Part shown: positions 12,171 through 20,808 of the stretch, piece after piece
Layout: each line of letters begins with the position of its first letter
How positions within the stretch are numbered: the first letter of the stretch is position 1
Origin: a virus
Reading direction: 5' to 3' (one strand)
DNA length: 20,966 bases
Virus record (IMG/VR): IMGVR_UViG_3300017967_000278
Coordinates: 1 to 20,966 of that record
The notes under the pieces: generated by a model
The model's database searches: none
Seen by the model: the letters and a program-made list of their open reading frames with translations, nothing else
What the model was told of the DNA's origin: nothing
Program-made: the position numbers and the translations under genes

Positions 12171-14840
12171 GTGGCGATCAAGGACACCGAGATCGAACTC
12201 ATCCCCGGAGGGATGAACTCCAACCGCCCCAGCAAGGGCGGTTACGCGCTCAACATGCGCGTGAACGATCGTCAGTGGCAGGTCCGCTCTGGCTTCGGCC
12301 TGCTCATGCAGGCGGATAGCCGGCTGGCCGCGGGCACGGGTGACGCGGACGGCTACGGCTACGACGAGCTCGTCGCGTCGCACCTGATCAAGACGAAGTG
12401 GGGCCGCCTGCAGGCCCTGATGCTGTTCAAGCACCGCGGGTACACGACCGACAGCGGCTACAAGGCAACCGTGGCGTCGCAGCACGTCCTCGTCGTCTGC
12501 GACCTGCACGACGGTGCCCGGTGGGAGCAGCCCTTGTTCCGGCATACGTCGGAGTTCGACTACCGCTCCCTCTCCACCATCGACATGGAGCCCCACTACC
12601 TGGGCGAGGGCGACTCCATGCTCATCGCGCCGTCGGGCTCGGACTGGTGGTTCGACGACTTCGCGGACACCGTGGTCTTTGGGTCGCGCTCGATGGGGAC
12701 GTGGTGCTATCGCCCGGCGTCGTTCTCCCTCGACCCTGACCCGCAGGTCGACACATCGCTGCCGTCGCAGGTCCGCCCTCGTCGCGGCGAGCACGCCCCC
12801 GTCGCTGCGGTGACCGCGACCATCGGCGCGACCCCGCTGGGCGCCGCCTACCTGCCGTCGGCGTTCTTCCCGCGGGCTCAGGCTGGCGGGCAGTACGCGG
12901 GGCGCATGGCCTATGCGTCTGGCCGGGACGTGTTCTTCTCAGAAGAGGGGCTGCCCGGCGCCGTCCGCGCGACGGACTTCATCACCATCGACGCCCCCGA
13001 CAACATCGTCGCTCTTGCCAACAACGGCTCTGCGTTGGTCATCTGGACGCAGACGCAGACGTGGATGTTCCAAGCAAGCGCGGGCCTGACCTTCTCAAGC
13101 GGCACCCTGATCCGTGCCAGCGACCAGGTCGGCTGCTTTGGCCCGCAGGCGTGGGCGAGGACGGACCAAGGGCTGGTGTGGGCCGACCGCAACGGTGTGT
13201 GGGGCAGCGACGGCGGGCTCGCTATCAGCGACCTGTCCGACGGCATCGACGTAGCGTTCGACTCACCGGGTCTGTCAAACCCGTGGTCTGTCTACCAGCA
13301 GGCCAGCGGCCACGAGACCGCTGCGGAAGCGTCGCCTCGCTCGTACCTGCGGGTCGGTGACGAGACGGCGCCTGTTGTGGCCACCTACGAATCCGACAGC
13401 GAGTACTGGTTCTTGTCGCTGCGCGAGCAGCGCGCAGCCCTCGCTCTACACGTTCCTTCCGGCTCGTGGTCGGTGTGGACGCTGGAAACATCCGCCGGTG
13501 GTGCTGGCCGGCCCAACCGGGATAGCGCGCTCGAGGCGCCGATGCTCGCCGGCCTCGACGGGCGCCTGTTCGCCTTGGGCGGGATCGAGAACATCGACTA
13601 CACCGACGCGCCGGTGACCGTCTCGGCCAAGACTTGGAGCGTTCTTGAGTACGGTCGTGGTGGTGGGACCGACCGGTCGAGCGTGCCCGCAGAGACCTCG
13701 TTGGCGATGGTGCGCGATTGGTTCTCTGTCGGGTCCGGCAACGACTACTTCGTGTTTGGCAAGCCGGTGCGCGTGCCCGCCGGGTTCAAGACGCCGCAGG
13801 CGGGCGCCGCGTCCGGCGAGCTCTTCGTCGTCCCGGTCTACTTCGTCCCCGCTGCGGCCCCGAGCTTGGGCATCGACCGCATCGAGCTCCGGGTGAACAT
13901 CGACAACAGCGCATGGCTGCCGGTGCTCTACAACGGGACCGAGGTCGACCTGATGCTGCCCCCTGAGCGTTGGCCATCTTACGGCGGCTGGGGCGGCGGC
14001 TCTCCGACCGCTGGTGTGTCTGAGGCGCAACTCTACGACAGCGGGTCTGGCGCACCTTCGGCGACGGGAGACCAGCTCCGCCTGTATTGGGATGCTTCTG
14101 CAGCCACGACGGCGCACGCGTTCAGCTTCAACTACATGAACCTGCGGCGAGACAACCTCAACCCGATCTGCTTCATCCCCATGGCCCAGCAGGGCTCGTG
14201 GGGCCGGCGAGGCATGTTCACTACGGTGAGCGTTGCGCGCACCCGCGACGCGACTTCGTTCACCGATGCGAAGACGTACCTGTGGCGACAGGCAGAGCCG
14301 ACGCCGCGGGAGGAGAACGAGCGCGAGCAGGCGGTCGATTGGCTGCTGGCCTCTGACGAGACCACGCCGGACGACGCGAACCAAGAGACCGTGAAGGCTC
14401 GCACCCTGTGGGTGACCCTCCGCAACCGGGGCAAGGGCACGCCGCTGACCTCGACGTACTACGCGCTGCTCAACGCCGCGGTGTTCAGCGACCGGGCGGG
14501 TTGGTCGGCGCAGGTCATGGACCACGGGGCCCGCATCGTCGAGAGCGTCGACAAGCAGTCCTTGCGCGCTCGCGTGAAAGACTCGTCGGGCAACCTGCTT
14601 CGCCGCGTGCTCGGCTCAAACTCTGGCCTGCAGTGGGGGTCGACGGCATCAGCGGCCCAAGGCAACTACCTGGTCGACGACGAGCAGCGCGACACGGTCG
14701 CCATCAGCTCCGGCGTCAAAGGGCAGCACTTCGTCTGGATGCTGTTCGGGCACATCCGAGAGAAGGCCGAGGGGCTGCGCGTCGAAAGCATGCGCGGCGC
14801 CTTCCGGCGCTCTGGCGGTCGTCGCCGCAGGGGGCGCTGA
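12171..14840 (+). CDS. tail nozzle / tail hub protein with beta-propeller
   Basis: An 889-residue virion protein. The middle region has the recurring signature of podovirus nozzle proteins (T7 gp12 or P22 gp10-like): GRMAYASGRDVFFSEEGLPG (about 244-263) followed by a helix/strand stretch NIVALANNGSALVIWTQTQT, and then CFGPQAWARTDQGLVWADRN and GVWGSDGG (about 323-350). These are typical propeller blades of the type 'gdrv.fS..g.P..f ... i.al...g.alviwT..s.w' and 'G..a..r...Glvw.d.nGv...dG'. The C-terminal third is beta-rich and ends in an Arg-rich tail (RRSGGRRRRGR). The nozzle binds below the adaptor and plugs or extends the short tail. GTG 12171 is 5 bases after GGAGGG, which is buried in a hairpin. 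Its TGA overlaps the next ATG. Confidence 0.7.
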   Translation: MAIKDTEIELIPGGMNSNRPSKGGYALNMRVNDRQWQVRSGFGLLMQADSRLAAGTGDADGYGYDELVASHLIKTKWGRLQALMLFKHRGYTTDSGYKATVASQHVLVVCDLHDGARWEQPLFRHTSEFDYRSLSTIDMEPHYLGEGDSMLIAPSGSDWWFDDFADTVVFGSRSMGTWCYRPASFSLDPDPQVDTSLPSQVRPRRGEHAPVAAVTATIGATPLGAAYLPSAFFPRAQAGGQYAGRMAYASGRDVFFSEEGLPGAVRATDFITIDAPDNIVALANNGSALVIWTQTQTWMFQASAGLTFSSGTLIRASDQVGCFGPQAWARTDQGLVWADRNGVWGSDGGLAISDLSDGIDVAFDSPGLSNPWSVYQQASGHETAAEASPRSYLRVGDETAPVVATYESDSEYWFLSLREQRAALALHVPSGSWSVWTLETSAGGAGRPNRDSALEAPMLAGLDGRLFALGGIENIDYTDAPVTVSAKTWSVLEYGRGGGTDRSSVPAETSLAMVRDWFSVGSGNDYFVFGKPVRVPAGFKTPQAGAASGELFVVPVYFVPAAAPSLGIDRIELRVNIDNSAWLPVLYNGTEVDLMLPPERWPSYGGWGGGSPTAGVSEAQLYDSGSGAPSATGDQLRLYWDASAATTAHAFSFNYMNLRRDNLNPICFIPMAQQGSWGRRGMFTTVSVARTRDATSFTDAKTYLWRQAEPTPREENEREQAVDWLLASDETTPDDANQETVKARTLWVTLRNRGKGTPLTSTYYALLNAAVFSDRAGWSAQVMDHGARIVESVDKQSLRARVKDSSGNLLRRVLGSNSGLQWGSTASAAQGNYLVDDEQRDTVAISSGVKGQHFVWMLFGHIREKAEGLRVESMRGAFRRSGGRRRRGR

Positions 14841-14854
14841 TGGCGAACCGCCAG
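14812..14854 (+). other. hairpin around the start of the beta-helix-like gene
   Basis: CTGGCGGT (14812-14819) pairs with ACCGCCAG (14847-14854), and inside it TCGCC (14822-14826) pairs with GGCGA (14842-14846). That makes 13 bp with a two-base bulge. The apical loop shows the G-run ribosome binding site (14830-14834) and most of the ATG at 14840. Such stems are not rare in GC-rich DNA, so a role is uncertain. Confidence 0.35.
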
Positions 14855-15430
14855 CCATTGTTCAGCGGCGAGCCTTTGCACGCCGCGCGGCCCGCCGACC
14901 TCGCTCAGGGCCGCATCGCTCGCCGCTCTGACTTCATCGTCCAGAGGCTGGCGCCTCACATCGTTGGGCCGGGCGACCTTCTGTCGCCCAGGCTCAACAG
15001 CGGCGACTCGTGGCTACTGGTCGGCGGGGACTACGGCGAGCAGATGCACCTGCTTCACCCGGACGGGCGGGTCAAGGCGGCGCTCGGCGCCGAGGTGAAG
15101 GGGTTGCGGGTGTCGTCGAGAACGAGCGTGTCAGGGCTCAAGGTCAACGGCGACCTGGTCGTCGCCGGCGCTGTGGTGACCCTTGGCGACTGCGTCTTGG
15201 GCGGCCCGGTAACCGTCGAGGCCGACGCGACGCTGATCTTGCACGGCGGGACGGTACGCGCTGAGGTGTCGATCGCGAGCGGAGGCAAGGTCCACGCCAT
15301 CGGCGTGCTGTTTGAGGACGGCGGGTTCATCGACAACGCCGGCCTCGCGGCGAACGCGCACATCATCGGCTGCTCGCGCAAGAGCGGCATCAGCCACGTC
15401 AATGTGACCGTGACCGCGGAGACGACCTGA
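14840..15430 (+). CDS. virion protein candidate with beta-helix-like repeats
   Basis: A 196-residue protein starting at ATG 14840, which overlaps the nozzle stop (ATGA); the frame runs open further upstream only as a shadow of the nozzle gene. Residues 1-60 are mixed and may attach to the tail. Residues about 85-190 show short regular strands with turns of about six residues: VKGLRV, VSGLKV, NGDLVVAGAVVTLGDCV, GGPVTVEADATLILHGGTV, RAEVSIASGGKVHAIGVLF, GGFIDNAGLAANAHIIGC. This is the rhythm of a single-stranded beta-helix or bactofilin-like fold. In this place it may be a tail fibre adaptor or a small fibre. It hands over to the next gene with another ATGA overlap. Confidence 0.5.
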   Translation: MANRQPLFSGEPLHAARPADLAQGRIARRSDFIVQRLAPHIVGPGDLLSPRLNSGDSWLLVGGDYGEQMHLLHPDGRVKAALGAEVKGLRVSSRTSVSGLKVNGDLVVAGAVVTLGDCVLGGPVTVEADATLILHGGTVRAEVSIASGGKVHAIGVLFEDGGFIDNAGLAANAHIIGCSRKSGISHVNVTVTAETT

Positions 15431-16287
15431 TGACCAGCGCATCCCGCCTCGTGACCTCCGTGCAGTTCAGCGATGGCACCACCATCGACGGCGACCGCAT
15501 CGACACGGCCATGGCCGCTGTGCGTCGGCGCTTCAACGCCCTGCCGCCGGAAGACCTGCAGCGGCGGATGGTGCAGACGCAGTTCGTGGGCGGCTTCATG
15601 CCCCAAGACCCGGGCACGGCTTCGTCGTCGCTGCCTTGGATGCGCGTGTTCAACAGCGACCAGCCGGCAGACGTTGTCGGCAACGTGCCGGCTGAGGGTG
15701 TGCAGAACCAGTGGCGGCACAAGGCTGCTCGAGCCGAGGGCATCCGGCCCGAGGACTTGGTGTCGCTGGGCAGCGGGACGCAGTACGCGCTGTCGAACGC
15801 CCTGCACTTCTCGTCGCCGTCGGTCGTTGTCGGCCTGACAGTATTCCTGACGACCGACAACCTGTTCTTGAACGACTGGCTCATTAGCGGCTCGTCGCTC
15901 GAGGACTTCGCGGCGCAGATATACATCGACGACCCGTATCAGGGCGCTGAACGGCACCTCGCGAACCTGCTCGTGACTAGGGCGAAGTTCAGGCTGCTCG
16001 GTGAACTTTGGACCGAGCTCTCCGCCGGCACGGGCATCCTAGACTTCGTGCCCAACTTCCCCACCGCGTTGGCGTCGCCCTCCGGCTCAAAGCTGCCCGA
16101 GGGGGTGGCGCTCAACATGCAGAACCTGTACCTGCCCATCCCGGCGGGGGCGAACCTGCGCGTCGAGTTGATCATCCCCGAGCATGGCAACTCGAGCTAT
16201 GGGTGGGAGAAGAACTCCCACGAGGCGTGGCAGAACCAATACTACTCGTGGGCGCTGACCGTGCTCGAGGAGCCGTGGCATGGCTAA
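15430..16287 (+). CDS. unrecognised virion protein (285 aa)
   Basis: No family is recognised. The N-terminal part contains VQFSDGTTIDGDRIDTAMAA, then a helix (VRRRFNALPPEDLQRRM). The remainder looks like beta-sandwich (SSPSVVVGLTVFLTTDNLFL, AKFRLLGELWTEL, LYLPIPAGANLRVELIIPEH, then QNQYYSWALTVLEEPW), with many aromatic residues, as in tail or capsid surface proteins. There is no signal peptide or membrane helix. Start is ATG 15430, overlapping the previous stop, and the end overlaps the next gene by 8 bases. The place between nozzle and internal proteins suggests a tail or fibre component. This is inference from context. Confidence 0.55.
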   Translation: MTSASRLVTSVQFSDGTTIDGDRIDTAMAAVRRRFNALPPEDLQRRMVQTQFVGGFMPQDPGTASSSLPWMRVFNSDQPADVVGNVPAEGVQNQWRHKAARAEGIRPEDLVSLGSGTQYALSNALHFSSPSVVVGLTVFLTTDNLFLNDWLISGSSLEDFAAQIYIDDPYQGAERHLANLLVTRAKFRLLGELWTELSAGTGILDFVPNFPTALASPSGSKLPEGVALNMQNLYLPIPAGANLRVELIIPEHGNSSYGWEKNSHEAWQNQYYSWALTVLEEPWHG

Positions 16288-17983
16288 GGTCGACCGTCGC
16301 CTGCTCTCTCGCGGCATCAAGCTGCTGCGCGAGCACATCACCGACCTGCTCGTCGACGGCGTGAAGGCCGAAATCGACGCGGGGACGGTGGGGCAGGAGA
16401 ACCTTGAAGAGCCGACGCTGCCCTTCCGGGTGAACTTCTACATCCCGCTGATCGACTCAGCGTTCTTTGAGGCTGCGGACCCGACGTTCTACACCGGCAC
16501 CCTGCCGTGGTCGGTGGCTAAGGATGAGGTGGCGTGGTTCATGCCCTTCATGCTGCCGCCGCCGCAGTCGCTGTTCTCGTCGACAGGCGTCATCGACAAG
16601 GACGACCCGGTCTTCGTGCTCGACGAGGTGCAGTTCTCCTGCGACACCCGGGGCGAGCCCGGGGTCATCGTTGACCAGGTCGGCGGCGCCGCCGGTGCGG
16701 GCAAGGTCAACTACGAGGACTTGACGCCATACGACCTGGTCGTGCAACTGCTGCAGAAGCGGCCAATCGTTCTCGATGGGGGGCGCGTGCCGACGCGCGA
16801 CGTGTTCACCGCGCAGATCAACGGCGCGTCGCTGACGACCCGGCTGGGCCGGCAGAACCCAGCGGTGTTTGGCGGCCTGTCGCGAACGCTGTCTCCGTAC
16901 TCGACGTACATCCTGGCGATCAAGGCGCCCAACCTCTACAACAGCTCCGGCCCAGTCAGGCGCGGGCTTGTCAACGTGTGCGTGTCGCTCAAGATGCGCT
17001 CGACCCGGCAGGGCGCGTTTGAGTCGGGCTCGCAGAACTTCCCGACCAACCACAGCATCACGTCCGACAGCCTGTCGCTGCCGTCGATCTTCGGCGGCAC
17101 CAACATCGAAGAGTCGGGCCTGCAGGGAGCGATTCACGCGTTCGACGAGTGGGTCCGCGGCAAGATCGGCGGCGGCATGTCGAAGGACGGGCAGACCGAC
17201 GCACCAGCGCCGCTGGCGGACACGTCTGGCTACCACGTCATCGCGGTTCCGATGTGGAACGGCATGCAGGGCTACGTCGACGCGACTGCTCACGGCTCCG
17301 GTGGGCGCAGCAACAGGCTCCCCGTGTGGTCGTCGGGGCCACGCGAAGAGCAGCCGACCTGCGACCGTCGCTTCATCCCCATCGACCGCCCGCTCATCGT
17401 CGAGCACGTCCTTGCCGCGGTGTCGATGGTTGCGCCGGCGACCCCGAGTGGAGGGCGCACAGACGGCGGGGCGCACCCAACATCTGCGACGCTGGCCCAC
17501 GACATCGGCGTGGGCATTGGCACGGGGCTCCGCAGCGACCTCGTCTCGTATGAGCAGGTCGCTCGTCGGCAGTTCACGACCAAGCCCAACGGGTCGATGG
17601 TCGTCGACGAGATCAAGTGGCGCGATGGTTCGACCACCATGTGCCAAGACGATGTTGACTGCTACCTGATTGACGTGCCCATCCAGACGGGGGCGGCGTC
17701 GGGGACGGGCTGGAACGCTCAGGGCACGCCCTACTACATCGGCAAGGCGGCCTCGACGATGCAGGCCCGGGACAACGTCAACGATGGGTTTGGCGGCAGC
17801 CGCTCGCCACGGACGAAGGGCTGCGAGCAGTGGATCGAGGTCCGCTGGAAGATTCAGGACACGGGCGGGTTTGAGACCGCCGCGGGCGCCGCTGACGAAG
17901 TCCTCGTCCCAAGCACGGGGCACTTCGTCTACTTGCTCTGCCGTGCTCCTGTTGTTGGCTCTGGCGGCGACCTGCCGCTATAG
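16280..17983 (+). CDS. unrecognised large virion protein (567 aa)
   Basis: Not recognised as a known family. After an N-terminal helix (SRGIKLLREHITDLLVDGVK) come many beta-strand-like stretches: LPFRVNFYIPLIDSAFF, VFVLDEVQFSC, PYSTYILAIKAPNLYNSSGP, RRGLVNVCVSLKMR, PLIVEHVLAAVSMVAP and CEQWIEVRWKIQD. A flexible Gly/Ser region lies near residues 290-350. It resembles the preceding protein in general style (helix first, then sandwich-like strands), so the two could form one tail appendage, but no clear alignment is seen. ATG 16280 overlaps the previous gene by 8 bases. A possible promoter overlaps its 3' end. Confidence 0.55.
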   Translation: MAKVDRRLLSRGIKLLREHITDLLVDGVKAEIDAGTVGQENLEEPTLPFRVNFYIPLIDSAFFEAADPTFYTGTLPWSVAKDEVAWFMPFMLPPPQSLFSSTGVIDKDDPVFVLDEVQFSCDTRGEPGVIVDQVGGAAGAGKVNYEDLTPYDLVVQLLQKRPIVLDGGRVPTRDVFTAQINGASLTTRLGRQNPAVFGGLSRTLSPYSTYILAIKAPNLYNSSGPVRRGLVNVCVSLKMRSTRQGAFESGSQNFPTNHSITSDSLSLPSIFGGTNIEESGLQGAIHAFDEWVRGKIGGGMSKDGQTDAPAPLADTSGYHVIAVPMWNGMQGYVDATAHGSGGRSNRLPVWSSGPREEQPTCDRRFIPIDRPLIVEHVLAAVSMVAPATPSGGRTDGGAHPTSATLAHDIGVGIGTGLRSDLVSYEQVARRQFTTKPNGSMVVDEIKWRDGSTTMCQDDVDCYLIDVPIQTGAASGTGWNAQGTPYYIGKAASTMQARDNVNDGFGGSRSPRTKGCEQWIEVRWKIQDTGGFETAAGAADEVLVPSTGHFVYLLCRAPVVGSGGDLPL

Positions 17984-17984
17984 T
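17955..17984 (+). promoter_or_regulatory. possible promoter for the internal protein genes
   Basis: TTGGCT (17955-17960) and TATAGT (17979-17984) are 18 bases apart. They match the sigma70 -35 and -10 consensus at 4 and 5 of 6 positions. The -10 includes the TAG stop of the preceding gene. The following gene starts at 18002 with a strong ribosome binding site, so any transcript leader would be very short. Confidence 0.3.
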
Positions 17985-17990
17985 CGGCCA

Positions 17991-17996
17991 AGGAGG
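17991..17996 (+). promoter_or_regulatory. strong ribosome binding site for the gene at 18002
   Basis: AGGAGG is 5 bases before GTG 18002. It is one of the two full-strength sites in this part of the window; the other, AGGAGG at 20796-20801, serves the gene at 20809. Confidence 0.6.
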
Positions 17997-18001
17997 CTGG
18001 C

Positions 18002-18781
18002 GTGGTCGAGAAGCTCACCCCATGGGAAGACAAGCAGCGGCTCATCGAAGAGTCGCAGAAGACGCGTACTGGCCTGCAGAACGCTGCTGGCTTGGCGCGC
18101 CAAGACCTCATGCAGGCCCGCAACGAGCAGCAGCAGTTGTTCTCCGAGTCCGCGCGTCTCGGTCGCCAGACTCTGCAGTCGCAGGGCTCGCAGGTGCTGG
18201 GCCAAGCAGTCGCCTCCGCCCCGCGGACGGGCGCCGGCGCGAAGCTCGGCGCGGGCCTCGAGGCTGGCCGGTCCGTGGCGCAGAACGTCACGAGCCTTGA
18301 GTCGTCGCTCGCTGGCCAGCGGGCCGCGGCGGCGATGGGCTACGGCGACGCGATGGCAAAAACCCGGATGCAAGGCGCCGAGCAGCAAGTTGCGGCCCTC
18401 CAGCTCATGAAGGAAACCGAGCCACTGTCCGAGGCACATCGGGTGGAACTCACCACGGTCATGCCGGTTGCAACGGAGCACGCCCTCGAGTCGTCTGCGC
18501 TTGGTGGTGAGCGAGAGCTTCGCAACTTGGCTGCGTCGACCGCGTCCCCGGCGATCAAGCAGTGGCTGAACACGCTCGCCGACTTCAAGGGGGCTGTGGA
18601 CCCGGCTCAGTTCGAGGCTCTGCTGCAGCAGAACGGGATGAAGATTGTGCCTCACCCGGATGGGGGCGCGGTTGTTATTGGCCCTGACGGTGCGCCGCTG
18701 ACCCCCCGTCACGGCTCAGACATCGAGCTTCGCCGGGCCCTGCTGAACACGCTCGTCTCTCAGGCGCCGGCGGGGTACTGA
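18002..18781 (+). CDS. helical internal virion (ejection) protein candidate
   Basis: A 259-residue, Ala/Gln/Glu-rich, mainly helical protein, starting at GTG 18002. The first 130 residues read as long amphipathic helices (KQRLIEESQKTRTGLQNAAG, QARNEQQQLFSESARLGRQT). A small Gly/Ala-rich stretch with weak hydrophobicity (GAGAKLGAGLEAG) follows. The C-terminal part is more mixed (KIVPHPDGGAVVIGPDG). Podoviruses carry two to four such proteins in the head, which leave first and help DNA cross the envelope (T7 gp14-16, P22 gp7/16/20). No family match is claimed. It ends by overlapping the next ATG by one base. Confidence 0.5.
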   Translation: MVEKLTPWEDKQRLIEESQKTRTGLQNAAGLARQDLMQARNEQQQLFSESARLGRQTLQSQGSQVLGQAVASAPRTGAGAKLGAGLEAGRSVAQNVTSLESSLAGQRAAAAMGYGDAMAKTRMQGAEQQVAALQLMKETEPLSEAHRVELTTVMPVATEHALESSALGGERELRNLAASTASPAIKQWLNTLADFKGAVDPAQFEALLQQNGMKIVPHPDGGAVVIGPDGAPLTPRHGSDIELRRALLNTLVSQAPAGY

Positions 18782-20790
18782 TGGCTCGCATCCGCATCCG
18801 CCGCGGCCCCGCCCGCAAGCGCGTCGTCCGCGACCCGGTCACGGGCGCGTACACGTTGCGGGTCGAGGACGGCCCGGTCACCGGGCAGGACTCTCCGCCG
18901 GACTGGCGCGACCCGCGCACATGGGAGAGCGCCTTCCGCACAGGGCTGTACGGGGCGCAGCTTCTTGGTGAAGTGGGCAGCATCCCGCTGGGCGATGGCC
19001 AGATGTCGGCGGAGGACGCCGCTGCTGCTGGGCTCGGTAACAAGGTCTTTGAAGGCAGGAAACCGGGCCCGGAGGCGTTCGCGCCGACCGCCCCTGGCCG
19101 CCCCATCATGGCGACGCAGACGACCGCCGCAGAGCGCGAGGCGGCCCGGCAAGCCGCTGTCGCTGCGGACACCGAAATGAAGGCGCGCATCGACGCCGAC
19201 CGCTACCGGGCGATCATGAGCGCGACCCCACTCATGGCCGGCGCCGATCCTCAACAGCAGATGATGGACGCGCCCCCGCGCTCGGTCGAAGGCGCGCCTC
19301 CCCAAACTTCCCCGTCGGTGCCCGCAGCCGCTGTTGCTGAGGTGCCAGCCAGACAGACAACACCGGCGGCACAGGCCGACGCTCCGGGCCCGGTGCTCGC
19401 GGGCCCGGCGGGGAAGCCCTCGTTGATCGACCGCGGCATGGAGCTGACCGGGATGGCCGCTCCCGAAGAGAAGCTGCGGGGCATCCAGTCGCGCATCCCT
19501 GAGCGCCAGGCTCCGGTTCAGCGGACCCTCGCGACCGGGGCCGCGACGTTCTCGACGCTGCAGCAGCGCATGGCCTACGCGGTCAAGAACGGCGACCCGG
19601 AGGCTGCGGCCCAGGTCATGCGCGACTTTGAAATGGGCACCGACGTTCGCCCGATGACGGTCAAGGAGCTCTTCACGGGCGCCCACATCGAGCGGGCCCG
19701 CAACAAGCTCCTGTCCATGGTGGGCCGGCAGCCGTCGCTCGCGCAGCAGCAGGCGCAGGAACTGTCCATGCTCAAGGCGGAGGCGGACATCGCCAACGTC
19801 GGGGCGAGCACCCGGGCAGCCGGGGCCTTGGCTGCGGGCCGTGCCATTGGCGCTGCGACGGACGAGGCTCGAGCGCCCTCGCTCATCGCTCAGGACAAGG
19901 CGCAGGCGCGCCGTTACAAGGCCGACGCCGAATCGGCAGAGCTCGACCGCGACGTGCGGCGCGAGACCAAGGGCGCGAACATCGAGCGGGCAGGCTTTGA
20001 GCGAGACCTCGCGCGCGAGCGGGTCATCACAGAGAAGGACCGCCGCAAGACCGAGGCTGCCCAGCGGTCGGCGGCCTACGCGCTCGCCCGCCAGCGTGCC
20101 GCGCAGGCTAAGACCATCGACGCCCTTCGCCCGGAGCAGGTCGCTGCCGCGAAGGCCGATGTCAAGAAGCTCGAGGCGTACACCAACAAGCTCATCGACG
20201 ACGCCAAGACGGGTGCTGCTCGTCGCAAGAAGATGGCAGCCGAGATCAAGAAGATCGGGCGTGGTGGCGGCAAAGAGAAGATCGAGAACAAGCTCGCGGA
20301 CATGACTCGCGAAGCTGCGCGGGCGCGTCAGGAGGCAAAGGAGGCGCAAGGCATCCTGCTGTCCTCGAACATCAGCAGGGAGGCTGCCGAGACCGTCATC
20401 GACGATGCGAACATCAAGGGGCTCTCCCTTGACGACCTGTTCGTGCCCTTGTCTGACCTGGGTCTGGAGACGAACGAGAACGGAGAGTTCATCCTGCCAG
20501 AAGGGGTCGAGCCGCAGATCCACGACGGGCAACTCGGCATCTACTCTGGACTCCGCACCTCCGCGACCACCAAGAGCGGGCGCAAGACCACCTACCCGTT
20601 CGACGCGGCTCGCATCCGCTCTTTGCAGGGTGGCATCAAGGCCCTTGCCGAGCAGGCGCAGGAGCTTGATGCTGCGGTCATCCAAGCCCGCGCCCGTGTC
20701 GGGGCGGGCGGCGGCGGGGCTGACCCGTTCGCTGAACTGCCGCAAGAGACGCCGGAAGAGACGCCGGAAGGCGTGACGCCGCAAGAGTAG
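18781..20790 (+). CDS. large coiled-coil internal virion protein candidate
   Basis: A 669-residue protein. An N-terminal basic region (RIRIRRGPARKRVVRDP) is followed by a Pro/Ala-rich, probably unstructured part (about 100-215). From about 220 to 570 it is a nearly continuous set of charged, Ala-rich helices (RRYKADAESAELDRDVRRET, RARQEAKEAQGILLSS). The end is acidic with an ETPE repeat (12-base unit GAGACGCCGGAA at 20746-20757 and 20758-20769). Length, composition and place match internal core proteins that are ejected with the DNA. No lysozyme or protease motif is seen. It follows the previous gene with a stop/start overlap and is followed by another gene after 18 bases. Confidence 0.5.
   Translation: MARIRIRRGPARKRVVRDPVTGAYTLRVEDGPVTGQDSPPDWRDPRTWESAFRTGLYGAQLLGEVGSIPLGDGQMSAEDAAAAGLGNKVFEGRKPGPEAFAPTAPGRPIMATQTTAAEREAARQAAVAADTEMKARIDADRYRAIMSATPLMAGADPQQQMMDAPPRSVEGAPPQTSPSVPAAAVAEVPARQTTPAAQADAPGPVLAGPAGKPSLIDRGMELTGMAAPEEKLRGIQSRIPERQAPVQRTLATGAATFSTLQQRMAYAVKNGDPEAAAQVMRDFEMGTDVRPMTVKELFTGAHIERARNKLLSMVGRQPSLAQQQAQELSMLKAEADIANVGASTRAAGALAAGRAIGAATDEARAPSLIAQDKAQARRYKADAESAELDRDVRRETKGANIERAGFERDLARERVITEKDRRKTEAAQRSAAYALARQRAAQAKTIDALRPEQVAAAKADVKKLEAYTNKLIDDAKTGAARRKKMAAEIKKIGRGGGKEKIENKLADMTREAARARQEAKEAQGILLSSNISREAAETVIDDANIKGLSLDDLFVPLSDLGLETNENGEFILPEGVEPQIHDGQLGIYSGLRTSATTKSGRKTTYPFDAARIRSLQGGIKALAEQAQELDAAVIQARARVGAGGGGADPFAELPQETPEETPEGVTPQE
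20746..20769 (+). repeat. 12-base tandem repeat at the 3' end of the coiled-coil gene
   Basis: GAGACGCCGGAA occurs twice without a gap (20746-20757 and 20758-20769). It encodes ETPE-ETPE in the acidic C-terminal tail, a likely site of repeat-number change. Confidence 0.75.
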
Positions 20791-20808
20791 CAGCCAGGAG
20801 GGCTGGCC

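Noticed and set aside
10385-12235. 616-codon open frame on the - strand
   Set aside because: It is opposite five overlapping + strand genes with good starts and recognisable membrane or enzyme features.
14408-14839. 5' extension of the beta-helix-like gene into the nozzle gene
   Set aside because: The extension is Arg/Gly-rich and simply reads the nozzle gene in another frame; the ATGA overlap at 14840 is the normal junction.
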